Positions 51,701 to 61,405 of a DNA stretch of 64,000 nucleotides are shown here, one piece after another. Numbering within the stretch: the stretch's first letter is position 1; each line of letters starts with the position of its first letter. A program made the translations under genes and the position numbers. Below the pieces are notes generated by a model. It saw only the letters and a list, made by a program, of their open reading frames with translations. It had not been told where the DNA came from and did no database searches. This stretch comes from Macrophomina tecta (Eukaryota > Ascomycota > Dothideomycetes > Botryosphaeriales > Botryosphaeriaceae), in the NCBI GenBank assembly GCA_024180945.1, contig JAKSGN010000036.1, forward strand, positions 1,364,001-1,428,000, given 5' to 3'.

Positions 51701-53600
51701 AGATAGATGTTTGGTGACCACGCCGCTAATGGCCCACCGGACAAGAGGAAGTCCGGCAGTGAAAGATGATTGCAGAACATGGACGGCGGGATCGGGGCGC
51801 AGAAGAGCTAGGATAGTCAGCCGTGCAGCTCCGTAACTCTAAGTGAACGAGCCCTCGCGAAGACGGGAAGTCGGCAAGGTCAGGGCGTTCGGAGCAATAT
51901 TGTGATGGGACAAGTTTTCCTTGGGCTCTCTTGGACGGGCACAGATGGTCCCGCATCTTCTCGTAGCTTTGAATGTGGCTTGTAGAGCCAGCGATCAGTA
52001 TAGGCAGTAGATGCGGAACAGGCCTGAGGCCAATTCCAGATTGTGAAAGGTCCAGGGTTAGGGGATGGAATGGTGTGGCTTGGACGAGTAACGGCGGCTC
52101 GGCAGCTGGCAGTGGCTCCCCCGAACCGCGGGACGACTGGCTCGGGCTGAGGCACGCGTCAAGATACCGGCTTGGGGAGGAGAGGGCAGGACCCGGCCGG
52201 AGCAGTGTCGAAGGATATTGGAAGGCGCGGGCGCTTGGCATGGTGTAGCGCAGAGCCGGTCGGCTGCGCTGGATCTGACGAGAGTGTGACGATGCGCGAT
52301 CGGGCCGAGGACTGCTGTGAGCAGCGGCGGGAGAGCTGTGGTTTAGGGGATGCGACGGGAGGCGATCGGAGGTGGTGGCGAGTATGGATTGTCGGAGCGG
52401 CGACAGGGGCCCATGGGCGGAGCAGACACAAGCTGGAGGTGAGCAGGGGAGATGCCAGCCGCGGGAGGGCCAAGGCGAGGAGAGCGGCAGGGCGAGGTGT
52501 CGGAGCGAGTCGTGGATCGGCCGCGGGCTGGATCTGCTCGGGCCGCGCAGGCAGCCGACGAGGGGTCTGCAAATGGCGCTGCCCGGAGCTTGCTCCTCCG
52601 CCGCCTGCTGCTGCTCCTCAGCCACTCCACCAAACACCGCTCTGCCAGCCGCGGCCCTCCACCCAGATCCGCGCTGCCCGTCCACGGTGCCTCCTCGTCC
52701 AAGGCCTTGGCCTGACTCCCGCCAGCAAACTCTTCGCCCCGCCGCCTGCCCGCTAGACATTCCCGCTGCTCTTGTCCACGCCCCAGGCCCGACTCGCCCT
52801 GCAGTGCCCAGCATCCGCCAAATCGTGCCTGCGACACCTCCGCTAGTTCCGCAGACAATGGCCCCGAGTCCTGAGAGATGCCGCCGCGACTCTGTCGCCC
52901 GCCGCCCTGCCTCGCCCATCCCATCTAGAGTGCAATCGGCCCTTTGGATCCCTGGGCCTGCCCGTGTGCGCGCTGCCCAATCGCACTGAACCGCATGCCC
53001 GTCTGCGGGTTTCACGCTTCTGATGCCGATGATCCCCAAGCGTTCCCATGCTAGCGAGCGCCCCAGCCTCGATGGAGCACTGGTCTGTCTCTTCGAGATC
53101 CGCGGATCCCTCCGACCTCGTGGCAAACGCCCATTTGGGCCGTGACATGTAGCACGGCCCTCTGCGGCTGCCCCGTCACCGAGCTAGCCCAGCGCTCAAG
53201 TCCCCGCCCTTCAGCCTCCCGGTCTCTCACCAGGCACTACCCATGAATCATGCCCCGAAAGCTAATTCTCGACGCCAGCGCGGCTGCTTTTAGCGTCCCA
53301 TGCTTTGCATTGCGCCCGCTGCGCCGCGAGCTCTTCCCCTTCCCATCCCCATGGCTCGCCGAGCGTGGATATAGCCCGCTCGCCTGCTCCACCAAGCCCG
53401 TCACTGCGAGTCGAGTCCCGTCAGTACAAGTCCGCCCAGCCTGACTCTGTGCCTCCACATCTGCCAATTGGTCGCTCTGCATCTGGCCTTTGCGCTCTCG
53501 TTCTCTACCTTGCCTAGTCGTTGCGCTCGACACTCTTTTTGCTGCTTCGCCGCCTCCTACCTCTCTCTCTCTCTCTCTCGCCAGCGCACGGCACTCCGTC
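48707..53600. other. Long intergenic region before orphan membrane protein B
   Basis: This 4.9-kb stretch has two parts. 48.7-51.7 kb is of ordinary composition with only short frames. 51.7-53.6 kb is GC-rich and probably holds the promoter and a long 5' untranslated region of the membrane-protein gene. A 466-codon minus-strand frame (51726-53126) has low-complexity Arg/Pro/Ser composition and is judged a shadow. Short upstream frames occur near the gene (53243-53293, 53300-53374). A 14-T run is at 49685-49698. No tRNA or transposon is evident. Confidence 0.4.
53561..53579 (+). repeat. CT tract 21 nt before orphan membrane protein B
   Basis: A 19-nt alternating CT run lies just before the ATG at 53601. 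Pyrimidine tracts just before the start codon are typical of fungal promoters and mark transcription starts in highly expressed genes. Confidence 0.8.
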
Positions 53601-55015
53601 ATGGGCATTTCCTGGAGCAAGGAAGACCTGCCTCAGGCTATCGGCCCTCTCATCTCTCCCAACTACGTTCCGGAGAATATCACAAAGGGCGACTTCGCTG
53701 CAGCAACCGTCGTTTGGTTCCTCACCGTTCTGTGGGGCGGAATCTGCTCTTGGCAGGGATATGGACAAACGAAGCAGGCTCGGAATCCAGTGAGAAGTGT
53801 CTACATCTGGCTGATATGGCTGGAACTACTGGTTTCGTTGATCATGGGCGCTGAGTGTTGGATCTTCTTGTTGCGCCAAATCCATCCGAGTAAGAAACCC
53901 CGCCCGTACTCAGAAGCAAATGCCCTCGACGCTGATATCCCCGGCAGGTTTCGCCTTCTATTTTACCATCTGTAGGTTCCCGATCGCGCAGTGTGCTTGC
54001 GGTATGCGATCGACCAGCCACTGACGAGCTCTAGTGTTCTGGTGGTGTATCCAGGTCCAGCTTCTGCTTCAGATTATCATCAACCGTGTCCGTGTTATTT
54101 CCATGAACAAGGAGAAAGCAAGAACCATCATGATCATCACTGCCGTTCTCGTCACTCTCATCAACATCAGTGTTTTCAACATCTGGATTCCCGCCCGCCT
54201 GCAGATCTCGGATAGGTAGGCTACCCTCACCTTCGGCCCCTTGGAGCTGTGCTCACAACTTGCAGATACGTCCATATCAATGAGATTTGGGACCGCATCG
54301 AGAAGGTCATCTACCTGATCATGGATGCTGTCCTGAACGGTTACTTCATCAAGACAGTGCGGAAAAACCTTGTCGCCAATGGTCTGCAAAAGTACAACTC
54401 TTTGCTCACCTTCAACGTCCGCATCATTTTCATCTCACTGCTTATGGATGTCATGATCATTGCTGCCATGTCGATTCCGAACTCGTTTGTGTCAGTACTT
54501 CTCCCGTGGTGGAGTGGTCGCGGAAGTACGCTGACAGTCGGAATAGGTACATTCAGTTCCATCCGCTGGCTTACCTCGTCAAGCTCAACATCGAGCTGAC
54601 GATGGCTAGCCTCATTCGGAAGATTGCCATCTCTGCTGCCGCGAAGCGTGGCAATGGCGCCGGTATCCACCACGAATTCGTATACGCCAAGGGCAGCAGT
54701 TCCAACGGCACGCACACAGCTATGGAGCTCAGCAGTAGCCACGGCCGCTCCGATTCCAGGTTCGAGTTTGAAGGCGAGGGTATTCAGAAGACGCAAGAAG
54801 TCGTGATTCGGAGTGTGCCCAACCCCGACATGAAGGCAGCCATGCACGATGTCGACCAAATCTCGAATTCCAGCACCAAAGACGAGCAGAACTCGACAAT
54901 GGGGCCCTCGGATATGGACGATGAAAGCCATCTTGTGCAAGACCCCTGGGAGGCTGGTACTGGGGCATACAGAACCAAAGTTTCGACGCTCCACCCGCAC
55001 CACGGGCATCACTAG
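53601..55015 (+). CDS. Orphan seven-helix integral membrane protein B, five exons
   Basis: Exons 53601-53889, 53948-53971, 54035-54215, 54266-54490 and 54547-55015 give 395 residues; exon 2 is only 24 nt. About seven hydrophobic helices span residues ~33-263, followed by a polar tail rich in Ser, Asp and Glu ending HPHHGHH. The core matches the paralogue at 7877-9280 through LLQIIINRV, NISV..IWIPARLQIS, WDRIEKVIYL and QFHPLAYLVKL. The second intron here sits in the same codon and phase as the first intron of the paralogue; the other introns differ, so the duplication is old. The tails are not alignable. The topology is receptor- or channel-like, but the function is unknown. The leader carries upstream reading frames that may modulate translation. 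Confidence 0.85.
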
Positions 55016-58012
55016 CAAGACGAAAGAAGAGGAAGTGGAGAGCGAGAGCGGAGGAAGAAGGCTTCGATTTCTTCCAACAAGGGAAAGACTCAGTCACAGG
55101 CGTGAAGAAAAGAGGATCCGGCGGTTACTTGTTTTACGGCGCGCACGAATGCATGTGGATGGAGCGGCTTTGGAATCTTGGTCAAAGGCTACGGCGCAGT
55201 TCTCGGGTCAACGAAACACGGGAGAGGATTCTGTTTCTTTCTTGGATGAATATACCACTGGCGGCGGTACGATTTTTTTTTTTTTTTTTTTCGTGTATTT
55301 TCATTTCTCCTAGGTCTCTCCGTCCATACCACATACCATCATACATACTTAATCTCGAATGATCGAACAGCCTTCAAGGACCCGAGAGCAAGTCGCTAGC
55401 CACTACAAGCAAGCCGAGGTGCATAGCTCAAATTCGCAGAGCCGCGACACACGAAGCAAGACACCAGTCAAACGGCCATCGCCTCGACTCCAGCAGCACC
55501 AGGAAAGGAGGACTTGTCCCTCCGTCAGCCGCGGCTCATGCACAGCCCATGTGAAAAGTGACAGTGAAGACCACAACGCGAGAAGAAGGCCACTCGGCCA
55601 TGGCCGACTGATCGACAGGGCCGAAAAGCCAAAAAGACGTGGCAGTCGCCGTCGGTGTGCCGCTGCAGGTGGACAAGCACTAAAGGCCCGGCACCAAGCG
55701 CGTTACACAACAATTGAAGGGCAGGCACGAACGCCTCTATACCAGGGCGTTCCCTGCAAGGCGCCGAACATCTAGAGGCAGAGGTCCGACAGCCACTGCT
55801 CGAAGAAAAACGTACGAGGTTCGGAGGAGCCGACGAACACCCAAGACGCCCGCGGAGACTGAACGCACAGGGGCTTTGTTTGTCCGTCATTCTCGCCCAC
55901 CCCGCCCGACTCGGCGCAAACCTTTTCTCTTTCCCCTCTCCTTCATCAAGCCACCGTCTGTCCGCACTACGTAAGCCGCGAAGCGTAGAAGGTCGAAAGA
56001 CAAAAACACGCGGTGGCGTTTGCCCGCCGCTAATGGAGCGCGCCTGGACGCAGCGGCCAGCCTTTTGCCATGCAGTTCGTTCGCAATCGCCACCTCCCCC
56101 TCCCCCTCCCCCTTCGTCCTCGTCCTCCTCCTCCTCCACCGGCTAAGAACGAGCAGGCCGTTTCGGCATTCTTTTACCCCCTTTCCGCTAGCCTCAACGC
56201 CAGCGCCAGCTTAGAGGCACATTGCCCGCCATCCGGGGCGCAGGCACTCCGCGCGACGGCGCACTGATAGGCTGCGGCAGCGGAGCCGCTCAGAAAAAAA
56301 AAAATCGGGCGAGTGGCTTGCTTACCATGGCCCGCCGTTGGTGTCTTGCTGTCATGGAGATGCACTTTGGCCGGGTGTGAGGAAGCAAGAGCAGAGCGCC
56401 CAGGCGAAGGGCCACAGTCGGGGCGGAGACGGGGATTGGTAGGCTAGTGTCGCCGTGTTTGGAGGCGTTCCTTGACTACTGGACGGCCCTCAAGAGGACG
56501 GGGGAGGGGGAGGGTGCACTCGAGGGCGATTGCGCGGCTTGGCTGGGGTGCTCGGCACTGTGGCTATTGATGGTCGGCCGGGTTGGCAGTGACGGGAAGA
56601 TTGGGTAGTGCATAGGCATGGAGAGCGCCGTGGCCAGCGCGCGCGCAGCTGAAGGTGGACATGCAGAGGCGTGAGGTCCAGCAACACGCGGCGGTGGAGG
56701 CACTTCCGTCCGCGGGGGCCATCGCTTTGGATCGACAGTGAGTGATGCATCGGCGGGGGCCCAGGGCTTTCAGCGTCCCCGAGTGCTGTGGCCATTCCGG
56801 TGATGCGGCCCACACGCACCGGAGCCAGGCGTGAGAGCAGGAAAGCCAGATGCGATTCAGGGCCTCTGCTGCTGATCACCAGAGATCTGCCCTCTCCGTT
56901 GCTTTTTGGGCCGCCCACCGTGTCCCTGCTCCGGCTACCGGGTTCGCAGCGTCTCTGCCAGAGCCGTCGATCACGGCGGGGCCTCGCACCGAATGCCACT
57001 GTGCCCCAGGGCCCTCGGCAATCTCGAATCCTGTCGCCAACGAGGGCGCATCGGCTATTCCACCACGCACCCGCCCCCGGCCATCGCCACAACAAGTCCA
57101 TCCATCCGTCGCCATCGAGTCCGCTCCTCTGCCACCATCTTCCCACCACTTCGGCCCCCACCCGCGCTCGTCCCGCCGTCCCGTCGATGCATATAGCCAT
57201 TGACTCGCGTTGCCCCCGCCCTACCCGCTTCCCATTCGCCGCCCCGACCTGTCAAATCTACCATGGCTCCATTCCGCAAGCCCCCGTCGACTCCGCCGTA
57301 GGGACATCCTTTCTCCATTTCTCCGGTCCACCTTCCGCCGCACCGCCATCCCTGCCGCTCTGCCCTGCATGTGAGTCGTGAACAAACGTGGCGCTCCCCT
57401 TCTCAGCTGTGCGCACGTCGAGGCCCTTTCCTGCCGAAGGAATCCTGCGATCATCTGCTCTGTGCACGCCGCTGAACCCGGCCTGGTCCAGCAGCCCCCG
57501 TCCCCGCGAGCACGCAAGCGAGCGGCCCAAAAAAAAAAAATATCATAGCAACAATAACAATAAAACAGCCTGGACCGCGCTGCGACACGGCGGTCCGCGA
57601 GTCGTCTAGTTCATCCTGTCTGCGCGGACGCCATCAGTAGGCGGCAGCTCGACCACCGGCAGCTTTCCGCAACGAGCACTCGCCAGCGCCGGACGGGCCC
57701 CGAGGGTGCGGGCAAAGTTAAGGGAGCGAACGCCGTTGGAACCGCTGCGCTGGCTCTCCCTCCCTTCCTCCGCCCTTCCCCGGAAATTCTCAAGGGCGAC
57801 AACCCGGAGCCCCAATTGCTTGTCTTGCTCTGCAGGCCCAGTTCGCAGATCTTCGAGTCAGATCTGGACCAGAAGACAGCCAAAAACGACACAGATCTCG
57901 GGCCTTCCGCGCCGGTATCGCCGGGTCGGCCAAACCCATGCCGAAATTCGATAGCGCTCGTATCAATGACGCTGCGTGGGGGAAAAGACAGGAAAATCAA
58001 ATAATCGGGGCC

Positions 58013-58036
58013 AAAAAAAAAAAAAAAAAAAAAAAA
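58013..58036. repeat. A24 homopolymer
   Basis: A run of 24 A lies in the gene-free stretch at 55.0-61.4 kb. I see no target-site duplication or internal promoter boxes next to it that would mark a retroposed element. Confidence 0.85.
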
Positions 58037-60038
58037 GGAAAAACGAGATGTGGTCGGAGTCCTGACTCAGGCGTCATCTCGCGCACTGACGTGGGGATTT
58101 GATCAGCCCCTTGGATCTCGGTGATGTGTGTCGATCCTTCTCAGATCATGAACAGGGGTTCTCTCTCCATCGCCTCAGCCCTCCGCTGCGGATGTCATGC
58201 AGTTGCAAAAAGCAAGCACGCTCTTGATGCGGGGGTCCTTAGCAGCTTGGAGAGAGCTTGAACTGCCGCTACCATTCTCTGTCCATTTCCTGTTCCGTGC
58301 CATCTCTCGGCATTGGCACAGAACGGCCAGTGCTAGGGCGAAGTCGCCGGGTAGCTACCTCGTCTTTGTCCACTAAGTCTAGAGCAGAAAAGCGTACGGC
58401 CGGGTCCCTGAACCTCTTTACCTCTGAAGGCCAATTGCCCATATTCAAGGAAACATGTCCGTCCCAACACTTTCTCGGTGCGTGCATTTGACTCCCTGCC
58501 CTACCATCCGAATCCTTCCCACTATCCCAGCACCCTAACGCGGTCCCTGGAAAATTCTCCCATTCGCAAGGCGCGAGAGACTACAGTTCATCTTTCGTCA
58601 TCTCATTGGCCCTTCTGACCCTTTTACCGTCCGTTTGGCGTCCCATCCGCCCCAGCAGCCCGCATTTCGAACCAATCGCACCCAACCCCGGCTTGGGTCC
58701 GCTCGTCTTCTCAAACATACTAGGCCACCTCCCCATACCACATCTGGCAACGAGCAGACCCCGCCCACCAATTCCAATCACCCAGAAAAGCCACACATCA
58801 AGCAGAACCAATGGCTCCAGATGACCACGTGGGACCGTGAAGAAATAAACGAAAAAAGCCCGATCCCGCTGTCCTCGCCATCGATGCGTCAATAGACGGC
58901 GCCACGCCCTAATGCAGTGTCCTTCGGCCGCACGTGTCCGTAGGGGTAAGCCGATATGCGTAACGGGAGGGGAAAAGGAAAAATAAAACGTAATCGTGGC
59001 GCCTTCTAGGGCAAACCGCCCGCAAACGTTTGTGGCGGGCCAAGACTGCCCTGCCTCTCACTACTGCAGAGAGAAAACCTGCAGGACTGGTGAATGCAAC
59101 CTACATGAACCGCTCCAGACCTGCATGAGGATCCTACACTAGCGAAACTGACTTTATGAATGGAGTGAGGGAAAGGCAAGGCGGCGAGCCTAAGCTTGTT
59201 TTCTCTTCCTCCCTATGCACACCCTTTTTCTGTACGAGAGCTTGGTCCGCGTCGATGTCGGCTGCGCCATTACGAAAATGAGGGTGGGTGCTTACACACT
59301 AGGCTAGGCTTCTGTGTTGTATGCGAAATCGTAGCCATCGTCACTTCGCAGTAGTGTATCTTAACGCGCCATTTAGTCTACCTCTCTATCTGTTCTTGTG
59401 GCGTATGCGAAACTGCCGGCACTGCCCATCATTTACTTTCTCATCCGCTGCCGTACCCAAAGCTTGACGTCACGCGCTCGTCCACCAGAACAGCGAGCAC
59501 AACGCCCACTCCCACCGGCTCAGATCAAAGACAGACTCCATCACATACACACCTAATACTGCAGCTCCATCATGGTCCTTCTCATTGGTACAAATCGGCC
59601 TCCCCAAGGGGTCTCTGAACCCTAGATGTGCACTTCCCGCCTTTCTTGTCAAATCGACCGATTACCGGTCCACCCACGTCCATAGGCACGGTCAGGCAAC
59701 ATGCAGCTCTCAACAGCGGCAACAGCAAAACGCATGACATAAAATGTCTAATCCCAGAATAACCATTGAAAAAGAAAGAAAGAAAAGAGAAAAATCAAGG
59801 TAGCAGAAAAGAGCCCTCGCTACGCGCAAGCGATCTTTGCTTTTTATGGACGCCAGCGCGCCTTCCTTGGCACTGAGATTAAAGAAACGGAAGCAGTGAC
59901 AATAGTTGGCGATGCAGCCGGCGATATACGTGGTTATATATGCTGCAGCTCATTTTACTCCCGCAATTGTCTCCTGCAATATCGACAGCTGGCTGGCTCT
60001 GAAGGGAGCAATCCCGGAAGTTTCAGCGTGTCGACCTG

Positions 60039-60062
60039 AAAAAAAAAAAAAAAAAAAAAAAA
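60039..60062. repeat. A24 homopolymer followed by A-rich stretch
   Basis: A long A run continues into AAGGAAAAAAAGAAAAG. It is one of several homopolymers in this gene-free region. No flanking duplication is visible. Confidence 0.85.
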
Positions 60063-61179
60063 GGAAAAAAAGAAAAGACGCCGCCGCACCGATTACGGCG
60101 CAGGATGGTTGGCTTGATGTTTCTTGCCACAGTGGCAGAAGAGCAGACTCTTTCAAATTACTTGAGGCAAGAGCAACGGAGAGAAAAATAAATTCTTGTC
60201 AACATTAAAGGCTCCTGAGTATTGTCCAGATCTTACAAATCAGGGCTTACCATGGTAATTCTACGCTTCCGCTCGAGAGGACAAACATGTAGAATTGAGG
60301 CAGCCAAAGTACAACCGTTCAAGAGATGGGGGGGGGGGGAGATTTCCTTTCCTCGATCCGCACTATTTCAATATCACGTCCGCTTCTGGCCGAGAGCACC
60401 ACAGTCGACCCTACATCCCTCGGAACCTCTGAAGAGCCACCGCAAGCCGAATCTACGGAGAGGGCACCTACGAAGGTGAGATGTTAATCCGGTTTCGAAA
60501 CTTGCCAGACCCTGTCGAACGCTTCCGTCCGCAGAACTACTTTACTCACGACCGTTACTCAGTTAACAAACTGCAGGTCACTGACCACCTGCATGAAGCG
60601 TGTCGATGTCTCCCTGCCGGCTGGTAAGCCTGTAGTAGGATAGCATGGAGATCGGGTGGACATAAAGCCAGCCCTTTCCCAACGAACTTCAGACACCGCT
60701 TCTCTGAAGAGAACAACGACGCCCGGTCGACCACCAAACCTAGTGGAACACAAAGAAACAGGATGCGCAGAACGATAAAAAAGTCTGTGAGAGTATGATT
60801 TTTTTTTTTTTACTTTATTATCTCCCTCAACCCAATCCGCTCCCACCCAATACCATCCAGCCCAACCTCCCCGACCCATCAACAAAACGAGCCCATCCAT
60901 ACCAGGGAGAAAGAAAGCCATGACGGTCGATACGAGATCCAACAAACTTAGAGTATAGCGAGATCTCTCCAGCTTCGGGACGTGCCGAAGCTTCAAAAGT
61001 GGCGAAACGGCTGGAAAAGTAGAACCCCATCAAACAATCAGGTAAACCGTGAAAACGGATGCGACCGATCGCCCCCGATGATCCACGTCTATGATTGAAA
61101 CGCCGTGTAGAAAACACAACAGTATGCGCGGTTATGTTATGGTTTGCTGTAATTGGGAAAAGCGGAGAGACATCAAAAG

Positions 61180-61200
61180 AAAAAAAAAAAAAAAAAAAAA
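61180..61200. repeat. A21 homopolymer
   Basis: A run of 21 A lies about 200 nt beyond the stop codon of the WD40 gene. Read on that gene's strand it is a T run in the 3' flank. Confidence 0.85.
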
Positions 61201-61405
61201 CTTTGACGCGCAAGTGATCTTTGCGTGAGCGTAGGTGGTATCCCATGCATCATTCCTCCGCTCGAACGTTTCATCCAATGTATACTCCAAGTGAATCAAG
61301 GCATCCAATGTAGCAAAGAAAGCGATGACGGTGGGAAAAAAGACACATAGCGGGAGAGCAACCATGCGACAAGACGGCAAGGGAACTGAGAGAGGAGGAG
61401 TGCCT

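Larger units (their letters stand above)
55016..61405. other. 6.4-kb stretch without a resolvable gene
   Basis: No frame here reads like a conserved protein on either strand. 55.3-58.0 kb is GC-rich with pyrimidine blocks (about 56088-56140) and mixed frames up to 236 codons of Arg/Pro/Ser composition. 58.0-61.4 kb is more AT-rich and contains several long A or T runs (58013-58036, 60039-60062, 60799-60811, 61180-61200) and a G run (60328-60339). The right end is the 3' flank of the WD40 gene. It could be a long promoter, a non-coding transcript or a region where a gene escapes recognition. Confidence 0.4.

Noticed and set aside
51726..53126. 466-codon minus-strand frame upstream of membrane protein B
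   Set aside because: Its translation is low-complexity Arg/Pro/Ser-rich with no domain, and it lies in a GC-rich region where long chance frames occur on all strands.
56490..57381. Frames of 236 and 197 codons on opposite strands in the GC-rich region
   Set aside because: Both are compositionally biased (Arg, Pro, Ser, His), overlap each other and show no domain or splice support.
58013..61200. A runs as tails of retroposed elements
   Set aside because: No target-site duplications, internal polymerase III boxes or repeated bodies were found next to the runs.
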